Shown here piece by piece: positions 13,361 to 26,800 of a DNA stretch of 64,000 bases. Origin of the DNA: Megascapheus bottae (lineage: Eukaryota > Chordata > Mammalia > Rodentia > Geomyidae); assembly GCA_024803745.1 (NCBI GenBank), contig JANJXV010000013.1:30608001-30672000 (forward strand), in the 5' to 3' direction. Each line of letters starts with the position of its first letter. The first letter of the stretch is position 1. Under the pieces are notes generated by a model. It was given only the letters and a program-made list of their open reading frames with translations. It was not told where the DNA came from and did no database searches. The position numbers and the translations under genes are program-made.

Positions 13361-13966
13361 TAGTATTGTAATTTCCATCTTCCCTTGTTCCTTTGCTTTT
13401 ATTTATAGTTGAACTTGATGTGTGTTTGTGTGTGTGTGAGTGTACAAGCTGACACATTCTCATCCACTATTTCTAATGCAACTAGACTCATTTCTTTTTC
13501 TTACTGACCTTTATCACAGTGGAAAAATAAAGTTTTCACCTCTGGTTTCTGTTTAGTATTGTAATTTCCATCTTCTCTTTGTGTGTTCCTTTGCTTTTAT
13601 TTATAGTTGAACTTGATATGTGTTTGTGTGTGTGTGAGTGTACAAGCTGCCACATTCTCGTCCACTATTTCTAATGCAACGAGACTCATTTCTTTTTTTT
13701 TTTTTTTTTTTTTTTGCCAGTCTTGGGCTTGGGCTCAGGGCCTCAGCACTGTCCTTGGACTTTCTCAAGGATAGAGCTCTACCACTTGAGCCTCAGCACC
13801 ACTTCCAGCTTTTTTCTATGTATGTGGTGCCGAGGAATCGAACCCTGGTATTCGTGCATGCTAGGCAAGCACTCTACCATTAGGCCTAACTCCCGGCCCC
13901 GTCATTTCTTTTTCTTATTGACCTTTATCACAGTGGAAAAATAGTTTTCACCTCTGGTTTCTGTTT
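13361..13966 (+). repeat. Recent direct tandem duplication, 193-bp unit, second copy interrupted by a SINE
   Basis: Copy 1 is 13361-13553 and copy 2 is 13554-13966. Both run from TAGTATTGTAATTTCCATCT through AACTTGAT, a GT-rich stretch and ACACATTCTC to CACCTCTGGTTTCTGTTT. The copies differ by only a handful of substitutions and small indels. Copy 2 carries the SINE at 13698-13901, which copy 1 lacks. Confidence 0.9.
13698..13901 (-). mobile_element. IDL-Geo dimeric SINE, antisense, with target-site duplication
   Basis: Reads on the minus strand: a T-run, then the complement of the Geo half (GCCAGTCTTGGGCTTGGGCT), then of the ID half (GGAATCGAACCCTGG) ending CTCCCGGCCCC. The flanking duplication TCATTTCTTTTT is at 13686-13697 and again from 13902. 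The B box is intact. Confidence 0.9.
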
Positions 13967-14917
13967 CTTTCTGTACATTCTGTACTACCTCATTAAAATC
14001 TGAAATTTTATATAATGTAAAACTTTCTCCTAAAACATCCTCTTCTAATCTCATGCCAAATTATTACCAACATTCAGGTGGAGGTGAAACATTGAGCAAT
14101 GTTATATACTACACTATATAACAATGTTATATAGTAATACTCTATGATAACATAGGAATATAAGGTTACTCATTTTTCTAGCATGATCATTGATAATGTC
14201 AATTTCCCTGTCTCATTCAATACTCACAATATATTTCTTTTTCATGTTTGTGGCTGATAATAGTGGTGATTATATTTTATAAAAATCAAGAATTAATTTA
14301 ATCTAACAAATTGCACTATATCTGAAAAATAGAATTAAACAAACATTAAAAAACATTGTATTACTTGCTTCACATTCCTATTAGCAACAAATGGACAGGG
14401 GAAAATTGAGGCTGAAGTCAGTCAAAAAAGTGTACACAAAAGAGTTTTTTTTTTAATCCAAATATGTAAGACTGGACCCTGACCCCTTGTAAATGTTCTA
14501 TAATGCTCTGACATTGAAAGTACAACATATACATTATGCCTGTGCATTAAATGCATGATATCAATTATGAAATCAAACAGCAAATAATTTGTGATTAAAA
14601 ATAACATGAGTAGCTCTCATTTCTATTCAGATAAAAGCTACTTTTACAAAAGGATGAATATCTTCCATCTTAGATAAATTTTTTTCTAACTATTATTGTG
14701 CCTCTATTTGTGCTTTGGTGGGGGTATTAAATTGTGTATGAGCAGAATGGAACTTTTAGTGCAAAGTGATTTTTTAAATGGTAATGATGCCACAGTATCC
14801 TCAGGGTTTATGACTCAGTATATGACTATACTGAATTGACAGTGACCAGTGACATAGAACATTTTACAGGGCATGATTATAAACCTCCAGATATTTGATC
14901 TGAAATTCTTCTTCTAG

Positions 14918-15112
14918 GGGCCAGGAGTTTTGCCTAATGGTGAGAGTGCTTGCCTAGCATGCACGAAGACCAGGGTTCAATTCCTCAGTACTACATACAT
15001 AGAAAAAGCTGTAAGTGGTGCTGTGGCTCAAGTGGTAGAGCTCTAGCCTTGAGAAAGTCCAAGGACAGTTCTCAGGTCTTGAGTTCAAGCTCTAGGACTG
15101 GCAAAAAAAAAT
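14918..15112 (+). mobile_element. IDL-Geo dimeric SINE with 15-bp target-site duplication
   Basis: Begins GGGCCAGGAGTTTTGCCTAA and ends with an A-run. The target-site duplication AAATTCTTCTTCTAG is at 14903-14917 and 15124-15138. The copy carries several substitutions, including GTGAGAG in the A-box neighbourhood. Confidence 0.9.
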
Positions 15113-15865
15113 AGTACACACCAAAATTCTTCTTCTAGTTCTTGCTACATTAAATGTTTTCATGAACGCCGATAATATATTGTAAGATGTCACCTATTTG
15201 CTATCTGTAAATGTAAATATTTAACATGAATTAAATACATTGCTTTAATACTTGTTTCAATGAATATATATATGTATATCAGAGTTATGGATTATATTTA
15301 CTATTATTATGTACCAGGCTCTATGGTGGCTCCTGTGGACAAGCTTATTTTCTTCCTTACTGGAACTTAACAGCTAAATACACAAAAAACCAGAAGGTTG
15401 CAAAAAAGGTTATTTTTACAGCTAAGAAAGATGCCTGAATGTGATGACAATGTAAGCAAAGAAATTTAATTTAATTTAGTTTCTCTCAGAAAATATAACC
15501 TAAATAGACTAAATAACACAATTTCTTGTATAGTAAGTGCTTGAGTACTTGGCAGATTGTAATACGTGGAACTGAACACAGGTGCATCTTTAACAGACCT
15601 TTAGAAGAATTGATTTGACATGATGTGGTTTGGCAATGATTAAATAAAACCTGCTGTGGCAAGAAAATATTTACAAAAGGAAGCATTTAAAAGAGAAATG
15701 TGAATTGTCTATAAATATTAGAAGAGCTGTCATATGAATGAAATGTTTTCTATATTATTATTTCTCTGGAACATAAAATGACAACCAATGATAGAATTTC
15801 TTAGAATACATATTAATAAGTGCTGAGATTTTGTTTCAGTTTAGGGGGCAGAAAAAGTGGGACAA

Positions 15866-15956
15866 AGGTAACAATGTTCAAGAAATAATGTACCCACCCC
15901 CCTCTATATGTTACCCCAATAATAAAATGAAAAATGAAAATAAAGAAACAAATGCT
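15866..15956 (+). mobile_element. L1 3'-terminal fragment, sense
   Basis: GTTCAAGAAATAATGTACCC, TCTATATGTTACCCCAATAA and an A-rich tail match the terminus seen at 60085-60175 and, more loosely, the end of the L1 at 33200-33277. Confidence 0.6.
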
Positions 15957-16289
15957 ATGATTTGAACTCAAGGTCTCTCCAGAAGTCTACACTTCAGCCA
16001 CAATCCTAATTCCATATGTGCTTTGTAACCTCCTTTCAACTTTAACTTCAAAAGTCCTGGAGCAGTGAATCTAGCCAAAACAGCTTATCTGCAGGACTTA
16101 ATAACTTCTTCATTCATCATATCATTAGATTTACTCTATTGAACCATAAAACAAAAATATCCTTTGCCTTAGGTGTCCCTATATATAAAACTCACAGTAG
16201 AAAATATAGGATGAAAACACTTTGATATTGACCTTGGCCATAAATTTATAGTTATTACCTCCTAAGCTCATAAGTCTACATCAGACAAT

Positions 16290-16600
16290 TTCATATGAAT
16301 GTTTGTTACAAAAACCTGGAGAGAGCCCAGATATCCTTCAGTATGTGATTGCAGAATCAAATTACTTAAAAAAATACTTGTGATATTCAGAAAAATACAG
16401 CTCTGAAATTATTTTGCTAAAGGAAATACCATGGTTTAAGAATCACATCAAAATTTATATTAGACAAAAATCGTATTATATATGTAGCTTTTAATCGTGC
16501 ATAAGTGTAATGACATTTTAGCAAAAGTAAATGTATAAGGAAAAAAATAAGAATTTCTATGTATGTGGGAAAACGCATTAATTGTATAGTGCATAGAGAA
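16290..16600 (+). mobile_element. Possible ancient L1 ORF2 tail, sense
   Basis: The phrases CCCAGATATCCTTCAGTATG and AATACAGCTCTGAAATTATT sit in the spacing expected of the late ORF2 of an old L1. The match is weak. Confidence 0.35.
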
Positions 16601-18136
16601 CTTTATACAAAGTTTTTAAAAGTTACAAATGTGGAAAATCAAAGTAGATGTGTTATCCTGGGAGGTACATAAGGTTTTAACTTGGCAAAAAGAAGCTTAA
16701 CTTTGATTTCTAAACTTTAAAACCACTCTTCCATTTGATACTTAAAACAGTATAATCTGTGATATTTATGAACAAATACAAATGATATTTAAAAAGATTA
16801 TCTGCACAAATAAAATATAAAATTAATACTCCTATCTTGGCTTTCTAAAATGTATATTAGAGAAAATAGCTAGCTGCTAACAGGTGCTAAGCCAACTAAA
16901 GGGGTATGAACCAAATTATTCATCCATAACAGTAACAGAATATTTTATCTTTTTTCTACCTATTACATTGACTTAAAGCTAGAATACCTTTTTTAAATAC
17001 CATACAATTAAGCAACTAAAATTTTGTAATTCTTAAGCTAGTTGGAGGAAGCATCCAAAATTAGTAGGATACTGTTTGCTTCATGCATTAGTAAAATAAA
17101 ATTTCCCCTTTGTAGGATTTTGAATCTAGTTCCCAATTATAAAATACCAAACTACGCTCCAAAGCAGATGTATAAATCCCCAGCATTTGGCATCGTGTGG
17201 AAAAGCAGCAGGTGGCAAGAAGTGGGAAGTTCTGTGGTTACAAATGTTCATGGCCGTCTGAAAATAGAGAATAGGTTCTGCCCTGCGGCAGGAGTGTGTA
17301 GAGTAGCTATGGAGTGTTTGATTTCAGAGTGTACACATCAACAAAATATTGATCCTGATGCCTTGTACCCATGAACAGATATATTGAATCAAAATCCATT
17401 TGTAAAGCTATTTTGACTATTTAAAAAAAATCTTCCTAATTTAAAAAAAAAAGAAAAGAAGTACCTAGACTAGTTACTAGTTTAACTAAACCAATGTGTG
17501 TTTGAAAGAAATTGGGCCAGATGTTTATTTTTCAAATGTTAACATGCACCTGGAAAATATTGTGGATATCTTTTTCAACTTTTTTTGGACAGCGTATATG
17601 TAATGTTTCTTGGTGGATCCATATAGCTCAGCCAATGCCCAAATGCCTTTTTAAACTTTAAAATTTTTTTTCCAATTTTATTTTTTCAGTTCCTTGGAGT
17701 GAAACAGCCTGAATTGCTCTTCCACATTCCTTCTGGCAGTAATGTAAACTTGATAAGGCATTAGAGCTTGCCAGAAATTATAAGGTTTTAAATGTTATAT
17801 CCTAATCTGATTCCAGCCTTTGTGCTCATTAGAATCTTCTACTAAGTATACAGGGATGGTCATGTTTCATAGTGTCATTTTACCTCTGTACACAGACTGA
17901 GTGTGAGGTGAGTGTCACCTTTTCACACCTTGACATCTGCTTCATGAAGCAGGTATCTAACATGGCCATGACCTGAGGCATAACATTCATGTCTATAGGT
18001 TCCTGTTTACCTTTGACCCAGGGGAGATTTGATGTTAATAAAAAAAAGATTTTCGTACATTTCTCCTTTCTCCTTCTTTCTACCCTGTTTTCTAGGCTAA
18101 ATGCCTAGATAGCTCTTCTAGCTATGAGCATACCCA

Positions 18137-18225
18137 TAAAACAAGGATAACACCTTACAGGACTATCACAAAATGTATTGCTTACAGTCAGAATGCACCT
18201 GGCACTTTTGACATTCAATAAATTA
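18137..18225 (+). mobile_element. Possible MIR/L2 relic
   Basis: GAATGCACCTGGCACTTTTG then ACATTCAATAAATTATTTTA resembles the CTGGCACATAGTAGG-CAATAAAT tail found in L2 3' ends and antisense MIR. Confidence 0.4.
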
Positions 18226-18594
18226 TTTTATCACTATGATTTAAATCTCCATAAAAAGGGTTCCTTCAAATAACAAACTGGAAATGTTCCTTTAAAGGAG
18301 ATGGAACATAGAGCTGTAAGTGTTTTAAAAGGAATACAAATTTAAAAATTTCTGATTTACTTCTGCTTATTTCAGTAATTATTATGCAGACTATTATGCT
18401 CTATGATAAGTATTAATACAGCAAACAGTAAATTTCACAAAATTAAATAACATTCTACAATAAAACCAAGTCTCAGTCTATACATTTAAAAATATTTCTG
18501 ATAAGTGAATGAAGTTCTACTCATTCATATACATATAGTTAAAGGTCTCATATATGAAAAATACCACATTATTTTGCTACAGACTTCCAGTAAA

Positions 18595-18740
18595 CTTTGT
18601 GGGGGAAAGATATAGTCTTGAAGACATTAGAATATCGAACTATTGGCATCTGTATATGGGTGTCTGTATAAAACATTGGAAACATTTTAAATATATGGGA
18701 ATTATAATGCACCTCAATAAAGAGTTAGGAAGATAAATAT
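18595..18740 (+). mobile_element. Possible old L1 3' end, sense
   Basis: ACATTTTAAATATATGGGAA followed by ATAATGCACCTCAATAAAG resembles the 3' terminus of old mammalian L1 families. Confidence 0.4.
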
Positions 18741-18778
18741 GTAGCTATCAAAAGGATATGTGCTACATCTCCTGGGCT

Positions 18779-18960
18779 CTACCCTGAACACCATAACCCA
18801 GGATATGATAAGGACACCAGCTCTGCACTATTCACAATAGCCAAGTGATGGAAACAACCCAAATGCCCTACTGCAGATGAATGGATACAAAAAATGTGAT
18901 ATATAGATATAGATATAGATACACAATGGAATTCTACATATCCAACAGACAAGATAATTA
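18779..18960 (+). mobile_element. L1 ORF2 C-terminal fragment, sense
   Basis: CTGCACTATTCACAATAGCC, ATGGAAACAACCCAAATGCC, TGAATGGATACAAAAAATGT and ACACAATGGAATTCTACATA are the late ORF2 codons of L1. A GATATA microsatellite lies inside (18898-18922). It faces the antisense L1 that starts at 19029. Confidence 0.75.
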
Positions 18961-19028
18961 CATTCTGTATCATATTACAGCAGGTTATTATAATTATATT
19001 TGCATATTGGCTACTGTTGTGCATCTCT

Positions 19029-19890
19029 TGCTATTCATTTTTTCATCTATTTTTATTGTAATTAATAGAAAGATTACATTATATTCACCAGATAGATGAT
19101 ACATTACTTCACAAACATTGATATCCTTTCTCATGTCTTGGTCCCCATTTCCCTCCCCCAACCCCCACCCTTCATATTGTTTTTCTCCCTTCCCTATCCT
19201 ATTTCAATAAACAAATACAAATATATCCAATATATCAGATATCAAGGTGAAATTCTGTAACAATTTGAGATAGGCAAGGGATGGCAAAAGAGATGAGAGA
19301 TAACATAGTACATTAAGGACAACAAACACTCATTATATGGCTTTTGTTTCCATATTCTGGAGGTCTTTTCATTTAGCATCATACTATATGGCCTTATGTG
19401 TCTAGGTTTTGTTCTATTGAAATATTTGCTAGGACAGCCCAAGGTTTCTACTGATTATGACAAATGAGGGAATCCATTGAGCCTATATTCCTTTGAGTCT
19501 GGCTTGCTTCACTTAATATGTTTTTTTTCTAAGTCTTTCCATTTCCTTACAAATGGGGAGATGTCGTTCTTTCTGACAGCAGCATAGAAATCCATTGTGT
19601 ATAAATACCACATCTTGTTGATCCACTCATCAACTGAGGGACATCTGGGTTGGTTGCATATCTTTGCTATGGTAAATAGTGCTGCAGTGAACATCGTTGT
19701 ACTAGTGGATTTAGTATGTCCTTGTTTCTGGATGATTGGGTAAATGCCAAGGAATGGAATTGCTGGGTCATAGGTGAGCTCTATGTTTAGTCTCTTGAGG
19801 AACTGCCATACTGCTTTCCATAGTGGTTGAACTACCCAACAGGGTAGTAGTGATCCCTACTGGCCACATCCCCTCCAGCATCTATTAGGT
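19029..19890 (-). mobile_element. L1 3' end with ORF2 C terminus, antisense, 5'-truncated
   Basis: From left to right: 3'UTR complement (TTATTGTAATTAATAGAAAG), pyrimidine-rich block, then ORF2. The minus-strand frame at 19509-19694 gives MFTAALFTIAKICNQP and WINKMWYLYTMDFYAAVRKN, the L1 ORF2 C-terminal motif. The element stops near 19890 within the codons for the CW-type cysteine motif, so it is 5'-truncated. The frame is interrupted and inactive. Confidence 0.88.
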
Positions 19891-21844
19891 CATTTCCTAT
19901 CAGTATTATAGATTACAGGCAAAGATATAGTATGCCAATATGTGTACTATGTTCAATAATATACTAGGTTTAGTAATCAGGTTCTCAGTAATATCTTTGT
20001 CTCATGTATGCAATAAGGTATATTATATGGAAAGATAATTATGTAGGAAGTTAATATGATTATAGCTATGTAAGGTTATGTTATACTTAAAGTTATGTAA
20101 GATAATTCAAGGTTATATAAGTTGTTATGTATACTTATACAAAACAAATATGTTTATGTTTATGTTTCTCTGTGCTTTGTACTTTACTAAAATATGGACC
20201 TCTCAGTGTCTATAAATTAGAAAGTGAATGGATTCCATTTAAGCCATTTTCAAAGTTTGTGTGTTGTGGTAGATTTAGAGCCAAAATATGATATATGTAT
20301 GTAGCAATTAAATGTACTTGCTCACTTAAATATATGGCTTAGATCATTTTTATTTTTCCTTTGTAGTCCCAGTTTCCATATAGTTAAAAACAATCACAGT
20401 GTAGGCCTTGTAAGATTTTTAGAAAATTAAGGGAAGCAAATGCCCCCATTTCTTATAATGTATAACAGTACAAATATGTTAGGTGCATAGATTTTTTTCT
20501 AATGAATAAGTAAATAACTATACCATATATAAAACAATTTGTTTACTTAAGGTGCTTATGAAAACAAGCTCAATCTGTAAAATTAAAATTAAAATAATCA
20601 GCATGCTCTGTTCCTCTTTTTTTTTGTTTTTGTCTAAAAGTAAAACAGTCAATGTTATAAAGAGCTGGATAAGGCATAAGGAACTGAAGTCTATCTTAAA
20701 CTATTTTTGAAAGTGTGAAAGATAAATATTTTAACAAGGGCATTTTGGCACTATTTATCCAAATGATAAATATTCATGTTCTTTAACCCAAGAATTTCTA
20801 CATCTAAGCGTTTTCTCCTACAGTAATATGCAATGTGCTGAAAAAGAAGCATAGGTTTATTTTTAAAGACTCATGGCAGTGCTCTCTGATAAGTGAATTA
20901 TTGAAAATATTTAAACGATCATTTAGGTCTTTAGAAAATGATCAAGTAAGATGTGTCTAGACGATAGGAGGACTATTGAATAGTGCTTTGAGAAGTCTGA
21001 GACAGTTCTGTATACTGTATACTTTAAGTATCCACTAAGTGATTATTTCAATTTAAATATCTGTGTACTTAAATGGAAAGATATCCAGGACATATTAAAG
21101 GAGCAGATGTGTAAGAAAATTATTGTAAGAAAATTATATATGTGAACATATTTATGTATAGGAACTTATTTATGTACGTACACACCAGTAGTGTTAAAGT
21201 GGGCTTTATTTAGAGGAGAGACTGATTTGGATCTGTAAAATAAAGATATAACTTTAAAAAAAATAGATAAGTGTACCAGTCACAAAAGTCAACATGGAAA
21301 GCCCATTTTGTTGACTTCACACTTGGTTTCCCATAACACAGACACAGATAGTCAAATGTTTAACCAAGATGCCCATCAGAAACTCTGAGGAGTTCAGGAA
21401 GCAGTATTGTAACTTATTATTTAATTGTTGTAGGAAACTCCAGGACTATAATATCCATTTCCTGAAAAACACTTTATAGCCTAAAAGTCTATACAAGGTT
21501 CACTCTTAAAATAGTTACTTGTGTTGCTCTATTTTATAGATTCACTGAGGAACAAAGTAATTGTAGAAACAGAGAATCACATGGAATGCAGATTTCATGA
21601 ATGTATTTAAGACACCAATTGGTTTGCATGCATTAGCAATAAACATTAGTGTTATGAATACAATCACACACAGGCTCCACATCGTATCAAGGACAAGGTT
21701 GGTGGATTTTCAGTCAAATATACATTTGGCCAACAAATGTTCAGTCAGTGAAAACCTTCAAGGATCATAAAAGATAATATAGAAAAAAATAAAGAAAGAA
21801 ACTAACAACAATAGAGAAAAAATCAATGCACCCAGGAGCTTGCA

Positions 21845-24640
21845 TTATTTTATTAATGTATTTTATTGTCAGAGTAATGTATAGAAGGGTTACGGTTATA
21901 TTCATCAAGTGGTGGGTACATTATTTCTTGAACATTGATACCCCTTCTCATGTTTTTCTCCCATTTTCCCTCCCCCCCCAATCATCCTGTTTTCCCCTTC
22001 CCTTTCCTATTTCAAATAGCAAATGTATATACAATATACCAGGTAGCAAAGTCAAATACAGTAACAACATGGCATAAAAAAAGAGAAAAGAGAAAATAAT
22101 TTCATATGATATATTAAGAACAACAATTGCAAAGATAAACCTCTTGTTTCCCTAACCTAGAATTCATTTATTTAGCCTCCTCCTGTATGATCGTATATAC
22201 ATAGCTTTTGAGCTTTTGTGATCCTCTGCTAGGAGAAACACAGATGTGTACTAATTATTACAAATGAGGGGAACCATGAGCCTATGTTTCTTTGGATCTG
22301 GCTTACTTCACTTTATATGTTTTTTTCCAAGTTTTTCCATTTCTGTACGAATGGGATGATGCCATTCTTTCTGATGCAAGCATAAAATTCCATTGTGAAT
22401 AAATACCACATCTTTTTGATCCATTCATCTAATGTGGGCACACATCTGAATTGGTTCCATATCTTAGCTATGATAAATAATGCTGCAATGAACATCATTG
22501 TGTAGTGGCTTTAGTATGTCCTTGTTCATAGGCATTTGGGTAAATGCCAAGTAGTGGAACTGCTAGGTCATAGGGGAGCTCTATGCTTAACCTTTTGAGG
22601 TATTGCTATACTAATTTCTAGAGTGGTTGAATGAGTTTACACTCCCATTAACAGTGTAGTACTGTTTCCTTCTGGCCACATACTAGCCAGCATCTGTTGT
22701 TATTAGATTTCTTGATAATGGCCATTCCAACTATAGTGAGGTGAAATCTCAGAGTTGTCTTGATTAGCATTTCTTTTATGGTCAGATATGTCAAAGATTT
22801 CTTCATGTGTCTATAGGCCATTCTTATTTCCTCTTCAGAGAATTCTCTCTTTAAGTCTTTAGCCCACCTTTTATTGGGATGGTTGGTTTTCTGAGGATTT
22901 GTTTTTGAGAGATTCAATTTTTTGAGCTGTAGATATATTTTAGATATGAGAACCTTGTCTGTTGTATGGTTAGTGAAGATCTTCTCCCATTCTGTGGACT
23001 TTCTATTTAACTTGCTAGCTATCTCCTTTGCCATGCAGATGTTCTGCAGTTTACTGAAGTTCCATTTGTCCAAACTTTCTTTAATTTGTTGTGTTTCTGA
23101 TCCTTTATTAAAGTTTCAACCTGTGCCAAGGAGCCCTACTGTATATCCTGTTTCTTCCTGTAAAGTTTTTGTGGTACCTGTCTTGACCTCAAGGTCTTTG
23201 ATCCATTTGGAATTAATTCTGGTGCAGGGAGATATTTAATGATCCAACTTTAGTTTTCTACAGGTTCTTAACCAATTCTGCCAGCACCATTTGTTGAAAA
23301 GGCTGTTTTTTCTTTCATCCTATTTTCTTGACTCCCTTATCAAAGACTAGGTGGCCATATTCTGTGGTATAGTTTCTGTGTCTTGAGTTCTATCCCATTG
23401 GTCCTCAGGCCTGTTCTTGTGCCAGTACCAAGCTGTTTTTATTAGTACAACTCTGTAATAGAGTCTGAAGTTTGATATTCATATTTCCCCAGCACTGTTC
23501 TTTCTGCTAAGGATTTTTTCTTTGGCTATACAGTGTCTTTTATTATTCTATATGAATTTCTGGATTATTTTCATTAAAAATTACATTTGGTTCTTGATGG
23601 GTATTGCACTAAATTTGTAGATAGACTTGGAGGATTGCCATTTTCATGATGACAATTCTCCAAATCCAGGAGCATGGGAGATTTTTCCAGTTCTTTTGTT
23701 CAGCTTTAATTTCCTTTTTTAGGTTTGAAAGTTTTCATCATAGAGGTCCTTTACTTCCTTGGTTAAGTTAACTCCTAACTTTTTTATACTTTGCTAAAGT
23801 TTCAAATCAGCTCAAGTAACTTGGGTGTGGATATAGGGTTTTATAATTACAGAATTATGTTATCTGCAAAAAAGGGAAAGTTTTGCTTCATCTTTCCCTC
23901 CTTGGATCCCTTTTATGCTTTCTTCTTGCCTTATTGTTCTGGCTAGGAATTATAATACTATTTCAAATAGGAGTTTAGAGAAAGGCCATCCTTGTCTCAT
24001 TTCTGGTTTTAGAGATAATGATTTTTAACTAGCTGTGGGTTTGTCTTACACCACCTTTATTATACTGAGGAATGTTACATGGATTCCTAGTTTCTCCAGA
24101 GCTTTTAGCATAAAGGGTTGTTGGATTATATTAAATGCTTTTTTGTGTGTCTATTGATGTGATCATGTGATTCTCATCCTTGTGCCTGTTGATGTGATGA
24201 AGTATATTATTTGCATCATGTATATTGAACCAGTTTTGCATCCCTGTGATGAATCCTATTTGTTCATAGAGTATAACTTTTTTGATAAATTGTTGAAATA
24301 GATTAACCAGTATTTTGTTAAGAAGTTTGACATTTATGTTCACCAAAGAAATAGGACTATAGTTCTCTTTCTTTGATGAGTCCCTGTCTGGTTTTGGGAT
24401 GAGGGTTATTCTGGCTTCCTAGAATGAGTTTGGCTAAGAGCCTTCGCTTTCTATTTCATTGAAGATTTTGGGAAGTATTGGTGTGAGTTCTGCTTTGAAG
24501 GCCTTATAGAATTCAGCCATGAATACTCCTGTACTTTTCTTGGATGGGAGATCTCTTGTTGCCATTTCTATTTCATTGCTTCAGATGGGTCTGTTTAGTT
24601 GGTTTCGAACTTCTTGTTTTAGCTTGGGTATATCAATCAT
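21845..24640 (-). mobile_element. Largest L1 fragment, antisense, ORF2 reverse transcriptase to 3' end, degenerate
   Basis: About 2.8 kb. From the right (5' side) the minus strand encodes the reverse-transcriptase region near 24131-24346 ([22 protein letters not shown]). It then gives the C-terminal region at 22648-23073 ([29 protein letters not shown]) and 22313-22498 (MFIAALFIIAKIWNQ, WIKKMWYLFTMEFYA). The 3'UTR complement with its pyrimidine block lies at 21845-22320. Endonuclease and ORF1 are missing (5' truncation near 24640), and stops and frameshifts break ORF2, so it is a dead copy. Confidence 0.9.
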
Positions 24641-25204
24641 TGCTATAAAAATTATAAAATTATTTTTATGAGATAAAAAGGATGAAAAGAAAAATTAGCT
24701 GAAAGAAACATATAGTATTGAGGAGATATCTCCTCCTTTTCAAGATAGTTTCAATTGAATTTATTGTGCTTCTGTTGTATGTAGGCCTCCACTGGAGGTG
24801 GCGTAGAGGGGAGAGTGTGGTTGACAGAATATGTAGGGTAGCACTAGATTTGAATGAGATAATGGAACATAATGTATTATTCACAGGAAAAGCTGGGGAG
24901 GATGTTAGGTGCATTATATTATATTTGATATTCTCAAGGCCATGATGGGATACTGTGAATGTGTTATGCTCTTAAGAAAAGGAGATCAGTTAGAGATCAG
25001 AGGTAAGGATTAGTATTGTAAGCATGCATATTCTTCTGGGTTTGGTAATAAATTTGAAGATGGATGACTGCAGAAAATGGGGGCTATTTGTTGCCAGAAA
25101 TGTATGGGCATTTCTTCTTATGGACACAGAATCATGACAAAAGACAATACTTTCCTTTTGTAATATACATATATATATAAAACTATATATATAACTATTT
25201 TATA

Positions 25205-25435
25205 GGATTCTTTTGTATTTTATTTATTATAAAGGTGATATATAGAGAGCTTAAAGTTATGTGAGGTAGATAATCGGTATATTTTTTGAGCCATATCTCT
25301 TTTCTGGCTCTCTCCCAGTTTTTTCTCTTCCATCCCCACCCACAAGATGTAGAGTTCATTTTCAATATAGTGTCTAGTAAGTACCAGTGTTGAATTTGTT
25401 ATTGACTGTCTTTTGCTCCTTTTCTCCATTTCATT
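25205..25435 (-). mobile_element. L1 3'UTR fragment, antisense (second subtype)
   Basis: Contains ATTATAAAGGTGATATATAG, GTTATGTGAGGTAGATAATC, CTCTCCCAGTTTTTTCTCTT and AGTTCATTTTCAATATAGTG, matching 8588-8815 and 31860-32175. Confidence 0.65.
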
Positions 25436-25911
25436 TTTCTACCTCTTTCTTTGACCTCATTTTTATTTCTAGGAGCTCATCCTCTCTGCATAAACAGGCA
25501 GAATGCTCTTTCTTAACATATGTTTCATGAACTGTTTTTCGACCATGCTTTACTCTCCTTTTTCAGTCTCTAAATCATTATGTATTCATTTACAGTATAT
25601 ATAAAAACAATATGTCTACTAATAGTAATTTGAATGCATTTATGCTTGGTTATTTAGTTATATTTAGTTATATTTGGTAATTCAAGTCATCGGTGGCATA
25701 ATTCTTGAAATATCCACTCAGTTGTGTTTTTTTCCCCAAGAATCTTTTTTAAAAATTGTGAAAATTCAAACTGAAGCGTTGTTTATTTCTCAGATCTAGT
25801 TAACAAAAATTTCAAACACTTCCCTTGGCAAAATAGAAATGAAACCAACTATTTCTAAAATCTAGTGTTACTTCTCATGAATACCTTTCTGAAAAAAAAT
25901 CATAAAAGTGA

Positions 25912-26178
<267 letters not shown>

Positions 26179-26604
26179 TAACAATTTCCATTTTCTTCTT
26201 CACTGATCAAATGTTATCTTTACATTCCTTCCTTTTGCCTTTGGCTAGTATCAGTCTCAATCTTGAGGAGAAATTCTACATAATAAAGAGAAAAGTATTT
26301 TGTGCCAGTCAATGAAGAGACATTCATTGGCCAGATGTGTTTTTATTCTTCCCAGGCTTTGCAAATGTACTAATATTTGCAAGTGAGCTAATATTTATTG
26401 TCTACACTAGAAGATAGACCAGAAGGTATCCTATTTAATCAAGATGCATCATACTCATAAATTGACATGTTGAATTGAAACCCCTTTTTACAATTATTTA
26501 TGACAATTTCCTTTGTTACAGGAACTTAATGAAACATCAACCTATACAAATCAATTAATATAGTATGTAAATATAACCTTAGACCAAAAACAATCACCTT
26601 AATC

Positions 26605-26800
26605 GATGCAGAAAATACAGTCTCTCAAGCCTGTAATGCTAGCTATTTAGGAACATGATCCAGAAAATCATGTTCAATGCTTGAGTTTATCTCTGAAATA
26701 ACAACGCTGGGAAAAAATAGTTAAGTGCTAGGGTTCCAGCCAAGTAAGCAAGCCAAGCAAGCTCAAGGTCCTGAACTCAACACTTATAATGTCATAAATA
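26605..26800 (+). mobile_element. Diverged Geo-type composite SINE
   Basis: CAAGCCTGTAATGCTAGCTATTTAGG and a later AAGCTCAAGGTCCTGAACTC keep the order of the 7SL-like plus Geo-like composite. It is heavily mutated. Confidence 0.5.

Noticed and set aside
13714..13944. Sense frames reading through SINE sequence (also 57435-57764, 56177-56359, 38635-38847)
   Set aside because: The similar peptides in all these places (with RxSALYHLSL-type text) come from antisense IDL-Geo SINEs, not from a gene family.
22313..24346. Antisense frames resembling reverse transcriptase, considered as a host gene
   Set aside because: They are separate pieces of a degenerate L1 ORF2 with stops and frameshifts, lacking the endonuclease region; an inactive repeat, not a host gene.
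24666..24945. Overlapping sense and antisense frames of 75-82 codons beyond the L1 5' end
   Set aside because: No recognisable domain, no splice or promoter context, and random open frames of this length are expected in AT-rich DNA of this size.
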